Under the pieces are notes generated by a model. The model was not told the DNA's origin. It worked only from the letters and a program-made list of their open reading frames with translations, and did no database searches. The position numbers and the translations under genes were made by a program. Shown here in pieces: positions 10,553 through 22,480 of a DNA stretch of 64,000 nucleotides. This DNA comes from Hydrangea macrophylla. Its lineage: Eukaryota; Streptophyta; Magnoliopsida; Cornales; Hydrangeaceae. The DNA lies in assembly GCA_033977485.1 (NCBI GenBank), contig CM066983.1, positions 109,335,580 to 109,399,579 on the forward strand. Direction: 5' to 3'. Each line of letters starts with the position of its first letter. Positions within the stretch are counted from its first letter, which is position 1.

Positions 10553-13049
10553 TGTCACACCCCAACCCGACTCGGGCAGATTAGGACATGTGTAACAATG
10601 CCACCAAGGCACGTCCCCAATAGATATAGCATTAAACAAGATTAAATTCTTTTTTAAACTGTTAATAAAACTCATTTATATGTAACTAACACCAAGGTAA
10701 AATGGTCATTTTAAACTTTTGTCGAGATTTCATCTCAAAAGATAGCTTTCCAATCAAAGTACTCAACGTTGAAAACGGTGCGTGAATACGAACTTCCTAG
10801 ACCGAGTTATGTTCATTTTTATCTTGGATTGACTACACTCAAGCAATAAATCATTCTGCCAAAAGTTGGATTAATCCAACTTGAGTTCGCTTGATCCAAC
10901 TTTCAGCATAATACATCCAAGGACATTCTGCCTAGAGTTTGCTCAACCCATGGCAGAGTTTGCTTGAGCCAACTTTCAGCAGATTGCACCCAAGGACATT
11001 CTGTCGAGAGTTTGCTTGAGCCAACTTTCAGCAGATTGCACCCAAGGACATTCTGCCTAGAGTTTGCTCAACCCATAGCAGAGTTTGCTTGAGCCAACTT
11101 TCACCAGCAAGTAATTTGCTGCTGCTAAAGAAAACAAATTTTGTTGCAAGTTTTACAATATATACAAAACCAACCCAAACCTCATGGAACTTTAAGGGAC
11201 CACTCTAAATCCACATTGAAACATTACCAAACATAAATTTAATCTCTTCCAAACATTTAAACCATGAATCTAACCTTGCTTGAATCAAACAAATGATCAA
11301 AACCAAGTTCTTTCAAGACCAACTATATACATGTGACTTCCCAAAAAGGATTTCAAAACCATTCAAAATACTTGGTTACACAAAGGAACTTTTCCAAAGT
11401 ATACAACCCATGCATCCGAACTCGTCAGAATGATGCAAACATACAACGTACCCAACATGAACATTAACACGGAAATTTACATGAGTTCTTTCATGTTGAC
11501 ATTAAACACATGAGTCAGGTCTCCAAGCCACAAGTTAAGGATACTAATCCACTAGTTATACTACATTACAAGTTGTAAACATAATTACAAGCCCCAAATA
11601 TCTTCCCCATTCCCGAACACGTCACCTTCTCTCCGGGTATTGCTCTGTACCTGCAGTGGTTGTTATTTACCACAACAGAAACAGAAAACGGTTTTCTTAA
11701 GCATTATGCTTAGTGAGTAATCTAAACATGGCGGAATGCTTAACATGTGCAATGCAACAATAAACATATAAATCATATCTTTGTAATCGCCGAGTCACCG
11801 GTTCAATGATTCATTCAGACCCGGGACCTCCCTTGGTCCCGTGGCCACTTCTATTCCTTGGACTTCCGTCTTTCTCGGATTCTTCCTCTTCACCACCCTT
11901 ATTACTCCCAACCATGAATCATTTTCCCGGTGCCCATTGAATACCAAATAGACATATAAGCACATAAACATGGAGGCACATATGATCTTCATAAAATTGA
12001 CATGAAATTCTCAATTTAGTAACTACATGTTTTCTAAGCATGACTAATCAACACAATAAGACCAATCTCTTGATTTCTAAGCATAAACTATCATCTCTAA
12101 CATCATTGATGTATTGAACATAGTCAAACACAACCATTTTTTAGGTTAGAAAACTTACCTTAACAAGACCCACTCAATTAAACCAAGTAGATGCTGAATT
12201 TCCCCAAATTAAAGCTCAATTTTTACCCCAAAGTGAATCCTACATAGTTTTGGGTCAACAAAACAGCGTCTATTAAGAACGGCTACCGGAAAGACATTGC
12301 CGAAAAAGAAAATAAGTTACGTACATGTGATCCTCTTACCTCCACGAGTCCAAAAGTGGTCTCGGATCGTAAATCCGGTGAACGGCGGCGACGGAACGGC
12401 GAAAAACGTCGTCGGTGACGGTCCGTCTTCTCTCTCGGAGCTCACTTCTTCTTCTCTTCTTTTTAGTTTCAGTAAATGAGAGTCTAAACCCTCTTTAGAC
12501 ACCTATATATGCATAAGCATGAGGTGTTTTGATCTCAATTTTCCCCCTTTTCACTTACACCCCCGAAATTTCTTAAGTTCTTATTATGAAATCCCCAAAC
12601 ATTCCATTAACTACCCAATTATCTAATGAGTGTTTGTCTAAGTTTCGTATGGGTCCCTACGTGGATCCCATATATTTTGTGAAGTTGCTATCGCACCTAC
12701 TAAGTATCAATCTTTTTCAATTATACCCTTATTTGAGTATCCAAACTAATACAAGTTACTAACACATGTATTATCATATAATATAAAAGCATTTAAACAC
12801 TTATTCATGTAATCACATAAATGCATTTAATCACGTAAAATGCAAATTTTATTTAAGCCCTTCACTGGGTCCCACTCCACTACCTGTCCCACCTCACTGG
12901 GGACTTTTTCAACTAGTGTCCCTCTTCTGGACACTTATTTTTTTCCCGGGCGAGTCCAAAGCCTCCCCTTAATCCATTTTACACACCAATTATATTAATT
13001 AATGCATATAACATGATAATTAACCCGTTCTCCGGGTACGGGTGTTACA
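10553..13049 (-). mobile_element. Solo LTR, 2497 bp, TSD acggg
   Basis: Read on the minus strand it starts TGTAACACCCGTACCCGG and ends GGGTGTGACA. Perfect 5-bp duplications acggg lie at 10548-10552 and 13050-13054. It has no coding sequence, PBS or internal LTR pair, so it is called a solo LTR. It has the same terminal style as the LTRs at 57-3095 and 56956-59752, but little sequence in common by eye. The short frames near 11795-12500 look like noise. Confidence 0.85.
10855..11110. repeat. Tandem repeat 'gagccaactttcagcag...' inside the solo LTR
   Basis: Units built from the words ccaaggacattctgcc, tagagtttgctcaaccca and gagtttgcttgagccaactt repeat about four times with insertions and deletions. 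The left edge carries the self-complementary word gttggattaatccaac. It is comparable in placement to the GC-rich cassette in the first solo LTR. Confidence 0.85.
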
Positions 13050-13062
13050 ACGGGGCTCTTAA

Positions 13063-13424
13063 CTTGTTATATTATTATAATACAGAAGTCTTAAAGTGTC
13101 ACGTGTCAAACTAATGGACAACCAAGGCAAATCAAGTTCTCTCTCCCATTCATTAAAAACAAGGGACTCTTATTTTTTTTAAATGAAAACAAGGGACTCT
13201 TAATATTTTTTATTTTTACAATATATTTTATTAAATTCAATACATGAACGAATCTATTTCAAACTTAGCATCATATTCATATATTCCGACTACGCTCACA
13301 CGGATGGTCATTTCATTATATTTAGAAGTCTCTTTTTATATTTGAAAATTGTTAGTACCCTTTTTAATCGATTTCATCTTATTAATATTGTTCTCCCATG
13401 CATTGCACGGGTTATAAAACTAGT
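13063..13424 (+). mobile_element. Short non-autonomous Helitron-like element
   Basis: The 3' end at 13394-13424 has an 8-bp imperfect hairpin (cccatgca-t-tgcacggg), nine bases, then CTAG followed by T. A likely 5' end lies about 360 bp upstream in tatattattataatacagaa, directly after the preceding Helitron-like 3' end. That would make two Helitron-like elements head to tail. The 5' boundary is an inference from resemblance to plant non-autonomous Helitrons. Confidence 0.45.
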
Positions 13425-13433
13425 ATATATATA

Positions 13434-13630
13434 TGGGGGCTGCTAACCTACAACACAGTGGTTGTAGGTTAGCAGCGCGTACACCAGCTTTTAGCAAAAA
13501 AAAAAATTTAGCTTTTAGCGACGAAATTTTTCGTCGCTAAAAACCCTGACTTTTAGCGCCAAAAAATTTTGTCGCTAAAAAATATTTTTTTCATCGCTAA
13601 AAGGGTGCAATGCTGTAGGTTAGCATTCTC

Positions 13631-13631
<1 letters not shown>
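13434..13631. mobile_element. MITE with tgctaacctac termini
   Basis: The left end gctgctaacctacaacac is inverted as ctgtaggttagcattct at the right. The interior contains ttagcgacgaaatttttcgt and similar palindromes. The element is flanked by (TA)n tracts that hide any duplication. A (TA)n(TG)n microsatellite follows at 13632-13672. Confidence 0.6.
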
Positions 13632-13672
<41 letters not shown>

Positions 13673-13700
13673 TAAAAATATAAACTAAATTCGACCCAAC

Positions 13701-13910
13701 AAAAAGTAATTTGATCCAATGGCCTTTATTTGGCTTAAATACAAAATATACCCCAAAATTTTGGTCCCTATCTCATTTAAGTCCCCATATGTTATTAAGA
13801 ATATAAAAACTCTTAACTTCGGCCAAATGAAAAGTAATTTGATCCAATGGCCTTTATTTGGCTTAAATACAAAATTGACCCCAAAATTTTGTTCCCTGTC
13901 TCATTTAAGT
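13701..13910 (+). repeat. 128-bp direct repeat abutting the CACTA element
   Basis: The block beginning aaaagtaatttgatccaatg and ending in tcatttaagtc occurs from 13702 and again 128 bases later. The second copy ends exactly where the CACTA terminus begins at 13911. Confidence 0.85.
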
Positions 13911-15949
13911 CACTACAACAAAAATTGGTTTTAGCAAGGAGCCGATTTCCTCGCTAAAAGTTTTAGCGAGGAAAAATTTTTCCTCGTAGTAGTGTTGTCG
14001 TTAAAGGGTTGCTGGCGACGAAATATTTTTTCATCGCCATTGAAACTTTTTAGCGAGAAAATTTTTCCTTGCTATTGGCTTCAAATTTTATCGCCATAAT
14101 CAAGTATTTCCTCGCTAAAAGTTTTATAAATTTGCATGCATTGTATCATTTTGCGAGGAAATAATGTTTCCTCGCCATAGAAAAACTTTAGCAAGAAAAT
14201 ATTTCCTCGCTATTAGCTTTAGATTTCGTCGCCAAAATCGTTTCCTCGCTAAAAGTCTAATAAATTTTCATGTATTTTATCATTTGGCGAGGAAAAATTT
14301 CATCGCTAAAGAAAAGCTTGGTAATTACTATTAGCGAGGAAATATTTCCTTGCCAAAATGATTTGTAATTAATATTGAATAAGCATTTGGCGAGGAAATA
14401 TTTTGCCGCCAAAGCTAATTTCTTTTCAAAATTAAAAAATAGTCCCTAATTTAATAATTCTGCTCCTGTTTAAATATCCAACAAAACAATACTATACCAC
14501 AAAACAGTATTATATAGTCCTGTTTAAATATCCAACAAAACAATACTAAACCACAAAATAGCATTATATAGTCGTGTTCAACACTAATAAAAATTACAAG
14601 ACACCATTATATTGTGTTCCTGTTAGAACCTAATACAAACCACAAAATAACTTACACCAGATTGATGTTCAAAACTAATAAAAAACCATTACATAGTGTC
14701 CATGGAATAACAACCACTAAAAGTTGTTCATTACACACAAAAAACACATACAGCTGAGCCTCTAGAAATCAACCACTTTCATACCGAATCTGCAACACAA
14801 ATAAATGGAACATTAGCTCTACCGTCATAAAAAATGCGATCGTACAAAAATAATGAAGGCATGAAATACGGATTAGAGACACAATTTTTACCAAAAATCC
14901 GGCAGAGTGTCGCTTGTTTATCGTGCATCCCAAAAATGTGTAATTACAACACAATAACAACTAGACCTCTTTTCACATCCCATATATATGACCACAACAA
15001 AAAATCATGTCTCACGGCAAATTTTCATTCAACAATGTATATCAAGCTCTAACACCCTCCCTTACATGCAATCTCATTTCGCACGTGGGTAATTCAACGT
15101 AGATATATAAGAAGTGCAACATGCAAACAAGATCAGGGACAAAGACTTCAACCCAAGACCTCTCAACATAGTGGATTGATACCATGTTAAGTTGTCAGCT
15201 GCTCAAAAGCTCAAGTATTAGAGAATTAGCCCCATAATGTATATCAAACACTAACACGAATATTGTTTTCACACTGATATCACCAGGATGTGCACCCCAC
15301 ATCTAGGACTCCGAAGAAAAAATCACTCTAATGTTCCAAATCTCTTCACATTTATTTGGAAAGTAACATATTCCTAAGAAGTTGCCTCTTTCAAGCTATA
15401 GTATAAAGCATTTGAATAATAGAAGTAACAAAACAAGAATTGCAATGAGACACATCTAGGACATTCCACAATCAAGTTCACGTTTAATGTATATTTTCCA
15501 CATGTTTAGTCTTCAAAAGAAGCTATCGGACATATTAACTTTATTAGCTTCATTACTTCATGGATCTCCAATCAGTAACTTCAACAATTAGCAAGAGATG
15601 GGTTGTAGTCATGGTAAATGGGAATTTTCCAAGTCAAATTATGTTGTGGGTCCTATAAGGAAAATGATTAGCATGGTTTTAGTAGTCCAAAATCTGAAGT
15701 TTCTTTACTTAACTTGGAAAAATGTAAAGTTTCTTTTTACAAAAATAAATAAATAAATAATCATAGTCCTAGTAAGAGTGAGAAATGCCATTAACCCATA
15801 TTTGGCTGTACACCCTCCTATTCAATAGAATCAAGTTGAATGATAGGGCTTAGACATTTTACTATTTTTTTTAGCACGTAAAGCTTCGTTAAAGGGCCTC
15901 AGTGGGTGCAACAAATCGCATGACGGACAAGCCAATACCACACGCAAAA

Positions 15950-16340
15950 ACCAAAAAAAAAAAAAAAAAAAAAGAGGCAACACTTGTGTCCTACGAACTC
16001 TACAGAAGTCTACCGATGTAGTTTATGCCCAACAATCTAAAGAATAAACATTCTCGAAAAAAATAATAATAATAATAATTTTGAACCATGAATTTGATAT
16101 CTTTATTCTCAAGGTTCTTTTGCCCCTTTCCTCCCAAAAACACCACAAAAGACAAAGGAATGCCACATTCCCCCCCTTTCGGTTCTCTATTTCAAACTGC
16201 CTCCCTAAAGTTTTTCAGCAAGTCTATCACCAAGCTGACAGCGACCCATAAATCCCAAAGAGACAAAACAAGAGACTCCACAATGTTGCTAACCTAGGAG
16301 AAGGAGAGGGGGGGGGGGGGGGGGAAGAAAAAAAGAAAGA
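15950..16340. repeat. Homopolymer tracts in the CACTA interior
   Basis: An A run lies at about 15952-15973 and a G run of 17 bases at 16308-16324, followed by aagaaaaaaagaaagaaag. Long poly-G is unusual in this AT-rich window. Confidence 0.85.
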
Positions 16341-19339
16341 AAGAAACAAAATAGCCATTTTTTAACATGCCCTTTAACAACAAGGATCCCCATTTCTTAA
16401 TTCCCATTTCACCATATCAAAATTCGCTTCTAATCCCCTAATGCAAATCCAAGGAGAGCAGATTTTAAAAGTAATTAACCAAACTAACTTTGAATTTTTT
16501 CGAGAGCACAATATTTCCAGCAACTTACGCAAACTACAGGGAACAAGTACCAAGTAATTATCTAGTAAGGTTAATCTAGAACTTTTGATAGCTTATCCAA
16601 ACACTTTTGAGAGCTGGACTGGAGGAGACGAAATGCTACACTCACACACGAGTTGCATCGGTATTGGCATCGAATCATTAAACCAATAGCTTCCAATGCA
16701 TTGACTATTCTTTTCCAATCAACTTTGCTATGAATTTATAATACACTAAGGGTTCCACAAAAATCCAATAACAAGGCTTTGCACATAATCAACACCCCCC
16801 CCAAACAAGACTCAGTCACTAACAATCCATGTATCTTTGATCCCTACTCGTGTTATCTTTGGTTTGTAATACAAATTATATATTTCCTCATTTTACAAAG
16901 ATTGGAGAATCTTGATCACTGTCACCCTTGACTCTTCAGTGAGGTTCCAAAACTACAGCACACAACTGTGTTCAAACTTGGTCGTAGACCTACAATGGCC
17001 AATCTACTGGGGTTTCCTTGTCTCTGCTACTTTAAACAGCAATGACTCTTCATCCTTTTCCCCTTCAAGGCTACAAGATTTTTCGTTTTGCATTGTTGTT
17101 GCTCATGTGAATCCCATACGAATTACCTTTACCTTTTTCTTCCCAAGATCTAACCTACTCAAACTTCAATACACCCTCTCTCCACTTTTTACGTCCCTAA
17201 GTTGGCCCATTCACTATGAATTACGGCTAACCCACTCAGTTCTCCCATCCCTCTCAAGTCTCAACCTATCCCTCATTGGTTCCTCTTAAGCTAAGAAGGA
17301 ACGCCTTGCCACTGTCTAAAAAGTACGGACACTTCTAAGAAGGTAACGTGTCGCAAGTCCCCGATGGTACAACTTCTAGATTCCATGCAAGTGTGGAAAG
17401 GGCTAATATTAACATATATACGATTACCCAGTTTTATTTCAGGGGACGAGTCAAACTCTGCCCGAAGAGGACAGTCAGTGATAACAAGGATAATTATCAT
17501 ATTTGTCAAGAATTTTGTTTGAGTAGTGGCCTTTCCCTATTCCCACAATGAAGAATGCATCTTGTATATTATCACAAGGCCCTCAAGTCAACCTACAACT
17601 TTTATCTAAGCACATGCACAATCTAGTTGAGTGGTATTCATGTAGGTCCCAACTTGTGTTTGTGGACACTATTTTCTTTAACTAAACCAATGAACTATGT
17701 GTGTGGACACTAAGCAGAATAAATTACAACAAAATTGACGGGTCTGTTTGATAAAACTGAAGGATTGTTCAGAAAGCAAAGGATTGTTTCAACTTTGAAG
17801 TGATGGAGAACAAGTGCATTAAATAAATGAAAGTTCAGATTGTTCAGAAAGCATAATATTATTTATTTCCACGTACTTGTTCTTTTCCCTGCTAAAGTTT
17901 CTCTCCTATAAACTAAAGACTCGCAGAAACATTGTAATGAGTTTAAAATCAATCAGATAAAAGAAGTGGAAAATTGGAAACATGTTAAGCACAATTTACA
18001 ACATTGAATAACACTTGTTATTGTTGAACTGTCCATGGAAGCTAATAAAGCTAATGTTCACATTATAACCAAGAAAGCTTAAAAAATTGATAATTCAAGT
18101 TACACACCTTGTAATTAGAATAACTTCCCTCATTGGTGCTGACTCACTTGTCAATTATATTGGCTCCCCATCACCGTGAGCCACCTATAACCATAAGTGT
18201 AAGTTAGTAGTTGTTTGTGTTAGTGCATTAGATACTAGAAAAATTTGAAGAAATATGCATTGACACAAGTGGATATCTTCCTGAATATGTTTAGAACTTT
18301 GAAAGACTAGAGGGTGAAATAATAACTCATCCTAATTACGATAGCTCCACATGGTACAGTTTCTAGATTATACCTAATGAAACACCAAACTTCTATCTCA
18401 TCGTTAAAAGTAGAAGGATACTAAACCAACTTGATCATTATTATTTTTTTTGGAATGTGGTAGATTCATGATGGTATAGTTTATTATAAGACTATGACCA
18501 AGCAAATACCTTTTTTTCCTCTCATGAGTCAAAAATAGAAGAAGAAATCTCCCACTTTCAATTTGTTGTGTTTCTAGAATTTTGAAACTTCAAAAGGGCA
18601 ATAATCGAAAGTTAGCAAATTTCACCCTAGACTAAAATGTGAACCTCTGCTATGACCTGTAAAAGAAGATGAAGACGAACACCATCAAAAAATCAGAATG
18701 TGTGGTTGAAGTTTAGGAACTAGCACAATTTCTTCATGTCCATATTTTCAGATCTAATAATTTGGGATTTTTTTGGGTAGTACCCACTGGAGGAGAGAAT
18801 GATATGAAATTCTTGAATCCATAGCTAAACATCAGCAAGGTTGTTTTCTTTGAATACCATTATGTGGAATCGAAATCAAGTATAAAAAAATAGATCAGTA
18901 TGAAAAGAGAAGAAATGAAAATTACATGATATCACTTACTGGCTCCCATAAAAAAAGTAAAAAATTAAATCACTTACTAGCAATTGACCTAAAGGATGAC
19001 AATGAATATTAAGGAAAAAAATCAAGAAAGAAAAACTCACTTCGAGGTCCAACTCAAATTCAGATCTAATACTCGAAATCCACCTGAAATCGGAAAACAA
19101 AAATAACAAATTAATCAAATTGAGAGAATAGATACCTCAATTTCTTTAAAAAAAATTACCTCTTAAAAACCATGTCAAGCCCTAGAAAACCAAATTGAGT
19201 ACCAATCTGCAGCTTGGAGCCCAAATAGGTGCCGATGGTGATGGTGGTTTGGTGGCATGTGGTGGTTCGGCCGAATGAGGAGAAAAGGGGGTGGTGGACC
19301 TGGTGGTCCGAGGTGGTGTTCTAAGGTGGTGGAGCCGAG

Positions 19340-19473
19340 AGGGAGGGAGGGAGAGAGAGAGAGAGAGAGAGGGGTTGTGGTCGGAGGTGAGCCGAAGATG
19401 GGCGTGGTGTTGGTCAGCGCCATGGTGGTTGCAGAGAGAGGTGGTCGGGTCTGGGGGCTGGGAAGGGATTGAG

Positions 19474-19528
<55 letters not shown>

Positions 19529-19530
19529 TT
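19340..19530 (+). repeat. (GA)n microsatellites
   Basis: Two (GA)n tracts lie at about 19350-19371 and 19477-19527 in a G-rich stretch (gtggtggttcgg). Frames on both strands here are Arg/Glu or Ser/Leu/Pro repeats and are not genes. Confidence 0.9.
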
Positions 19531-19802
19531 TGGGGGAAAATGAGGGGGAGGGAAAATTTAGGGGGACATTTGGGGAAAAATGACTTTTAACTTAGAATGA
19601 ATAGGTATGACTTATGAGAAACTTTCCGGAAAAAAAAAAATAAAAGAATAGGCATAAGACTAATTTTCAGGAACTACAAACTTCTACACCTATTAATCCT
19701 CCAATTTATTATTTTGTGAAAAGTTAGGCCATGAATCCACACTTCATTATCACTAATAAAAGAACCTTTTCAAAATTTAATGAGAAAAATAAAATAATAC
19801 AT

Positions 19803-19972
19803 TTTTGCTCACCCTAAAATTGCTTACCCAACTCTCTTATTGGTTAAGACACTGGGAACCATGATTAAATAAGGATTTATTAATGGTACAAAGTCATAAA
19901 TCCCACTGAATTAGCCAATGGACGAGTTGGGTGAGCAATGGGTGAACAATTTTGGGGTGAGCAAAATTGCAC
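19803..19972. mobile_element. MITE nested in the CACTA element
   Basis: The left word tttttgctcaccctaaaatt pairs with aattttggggtgagcaaaat at the right end. A second inverted pair lies inside (acccaactctcttattggtt and agccaatggacgagttgggt). Total length is about 170 bp. No target-site duplication was resolved. Confidence 0.6.
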
Positions 19973-20760
19973 TCAAAATAAAAATAAAAAATAAAAAAAA
20001 TTTATTAAAACCCAGATACAGAACATGATACAGATATTTTAGGTGAAGAAACTCATTTCCTCCTCAAAACATGCATTTATCCTCAAAACATGCATTTAGC
20101 GAGGAAAGTTTGTTTTTCTTGGCAAAAGTACGATTTAGCGAGGACACAACACTTCCTCGCTAAATGGTTTTTCTCACAATTATTTACTTAGTCTTAATTT
20201 TAGGCGAGGCAAAAAAGTTTCCTCGCCAAAAGATGTTTTTAGCGAGGAAACATTGTTTTCTTTGCCGAATGTACTATTTAGCGAGGAAAAAGAATTTTCT
20301 CGCCATAAATATTTCCCACATTTAATTGTTTTAGACATAACTTAGCGAGGAAATTCAAATTTCCTCGCCAAGACATAGAATTAGCGAGGAAACTTTGCCT
20401 TTCTCGCCAAAAGTACTATTTTGCGAGGAAAGTATATTTCCTAGCCAAAGGATATTTCCCAGAATATTATTTTTTTACATAACTTTAGGCGAGAAAAATT
20501 ATATTTCATCGCCAAACACTTTACTATAGGCGAGAAAATCAATATTTCGTCGCCAAAGTCTTTACTTTTGGCGAGGGAATATTATTTTTTCGCCAACTTT
20601 GAGACTTTTGGCGAGGAAATAAGATTTTTGTCGCCAAATGTGTGTGTCTTTTAGGCTTTTAGCGACAAAATATAATTTCCTCGCAAATCCTATGCTTTTG
20701 GCGAGGAAATCAAAATTTCCTCGCCATGTTTTGTCGGGAAAGCACATTTTTGTTGTAGTG

Positions 20761-21615
20761 TCACTTTTTTCAAACGGAAGCCGACATAAGGTTTAGGTTG
20801 TAATTAGCCTGAAAATTAATGGATCAAATTGCCACAATTAAAAGATGAAGGGCTAAACTGCGAACCGATTATAATTCAATGCTACCCAATTTTTAATTAC
20901 TAATTATGAATACAAATGAGAAAAATATTTCCCAAGCACGCAAAATTTATTGTTGGTGATAGTATCAAAAAAAAAAAAAGTTCATTATTGGTGATGTCGA
21001 GGCATGGTGAAGCTCTTACCAACCTAAGACAAACATGTCTGAAAAGACCGAGTCTTAGAATGTCTAGGCAAGCTAAGTGGAAACCTTTTTTTATGTGGAA
21101 AATTAAAGTTGGTGGGAAACTTACTACTTCAGTGTATGAAACCTACTGTCAATATTATTGCTTTTCTTTTCTTTTTTTCTTTTTTTTTTCGTTTTTTCTT
21201 TTTCTTGTTCTTCCTGTTTTCTTGCAGAAGTTTAAATCAATGCAACGTATTTATAAAGTCCTTATGTTTCTAATACTTTGTGTGAACATTTATTGATTGC
21301 TGCACATGTAGTAAAGATAGTACACAAGTCGGTACATAATTTTGGATAATATTTTGGGCATAAACACTTACAAACATTTTTTTTTTTTTCGGAAAAATGG
21401 TTAATTTACGAAAAAAGGGCCATACCCTAGGATATTACAACAAGCTCAAAGAAAACCAGCTAAGAAAAGCAAAAAGACAGAGTCAACCTCTAAACTAGCA
21501 AACACAGCCGAAGGGGGCTAAACCAGGCCAACGCAACAAAGGCAGGGCACTACAAAACTTTTAACAGAAGCTGAACATAATCAGTTTCTACACCGACCCT
21601 TAGGACGACTCCCAC
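20761..21615. other. Intergenic DNA with possible LINE-like remnant
   Basis: From 21377 a T run is followed by a denser, more balanced sequence (gggccataccctaggatatt onward to about 21600). It resembles the 3' end of a minus-strand retroelement, but no domain is readable. The rest is AT-rich without a recognisable gene. Confidence 0.3.
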
Positions 21616-21735
21616 TAAACTTTACAAACATATTCTATCTTTCTCTCGGGTGGCACTATGGGGTCCACTGAAATTATCCAGACTCACAGTGCCACTCAAG
21701 AGAGAAATCGATAGAGTGTGTTTGTAAGTATTTGT
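21616..21735. mobile_element. Hairpin MITE of the 'tctatc-tctctc' family
   Basis: The word ctttacaaacatattctatc with ttctctcgggtggcact is inverted as agtgccactcaagagagaa and gatagagtgtgtttgtaagt. The core contains atggggtccactg. Related hairpins with the same core layout (gggtccca-like centre, gagagatagaca arms) lie at 39514-39715 and 45054-45212. Confidence 0.6.
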
Positions 21736-22278
21736 ATAAATTATTTGTACTCCTAACATTATTGTATAAATTTATTATTCGCTTTCACTGCTTAAGGGTC
21801 TAATTCGATCAATGGTTTTGTGATTTTTGAATAGGAAAATAACATTCTCATTTATCGTAGTTAATTTTATTTACTCTATTTTTTGGGGGGTGACGTGTCC
21901 ACTGGCATAGACAATTACATATAGTTTTGATATTATCCTTCAGCATTGGGTGAGCTTATTATAAAAAATGACATATTGTTATATATATTAGCACTTTTTT
22001 CTTATAACTCTCTCTCTTCTTCCATATTGAAAATTTCTGTCTCATCGATATATTGACAATTTGATTTACCAACCAACTACCAAGAAATATTCTGAGGTTT
22101 AGGTAGACTACCAAGAAATATTCGCAAATTGGGTAGTATATATACAATATGAGTTAATGTTCTTATACTAATCTTCATGTAATTCTCTAGAACGGTGTAC
22201 CAATTATTTTTGATAATGTAGAAGCTCTAAGACATGTAGACATGTATCATGTTTATATACCCAGTCTAGATATGTTAG

Positions 22279-22480
22279 GTGCCGTTTGGTGCAATTTATA
22301 AGCTGTAAATAATAACTTATATTTTAGGAAAAGTTGAAATGAAGTATTGGGTATGAATTATCTCGTAGTTTTTCCTTAACTTATTTAAGGCTCAAAAGTC
22401 AACTTTTTTGAAGTTGTACTAATTAAAGTTAAAAGCGAAAAGTTATAATATGTCATATTAAGTTGCACCAAACAAAACTG
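22279..22480. mobile_element. hAT-like MITE, gtgccgtttggtgcaa termini
   Basis: The left end gtgccgtttggtgcaattt is inverted at the right end (agttgcaccaaacaaaac). Flanks share tgttag (22273-22278 and 22481-22486), consistent with a decayed 8-bp duplication. Length is about 202 bp. The following 1.5 kb (22487-23973) is AT-rich with no gene recognised. Confidence 0.6.

Larger units (their letters stand above)
10536..13062 (+). mobile_element. Helitron-like 3' end interrupted by a solo LTR
   Basis: The flank catgcattgcacggg just left of the solo LTR, joined across it to gctcttaacttgt on the right, recreates a Helitron-type 3' end. It has a palindromic hairpin around gtgcaatgcac-like bases, then about 9 bases, then CTTG before T (canonical CTAG). 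Compare the intact end at 13394-13424. The 5' end was not located. Confidence 0.4.
13911..20760. mobile_element. CACTA transposon, 6850 bp, no transposase recognised
   Basis: The left end CACTACAACAAAAATTGG matches the inverted right end (reverse complement CACTACAACAAAAATGTG). Both subterminal regions (13925-14410 and 20095-20745) hold dense palindromic words ttagcgaggaaa / tttcctcgctaaa. This is the typical CACTA (En/Spm) layout of terminal and subterminal repeats. The 3-bp flanks are agt and tca, which do not match. No TNP1- or TNP2-like protein was found in the 5.7-kb interior in any frame, so it is probably non-autonomous or heavily decayed. The 125-residue frame at 16912-17289 has no recognisable domain. 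Confidence 0.85.

Noticed and set aside
16912..17289. 125-residue open frame inside the CACTA element
   Set aside because: Hydrophobic, Ser/Leu/Phe-rich, no recognisable domain and no transposase motif; treated as chance.
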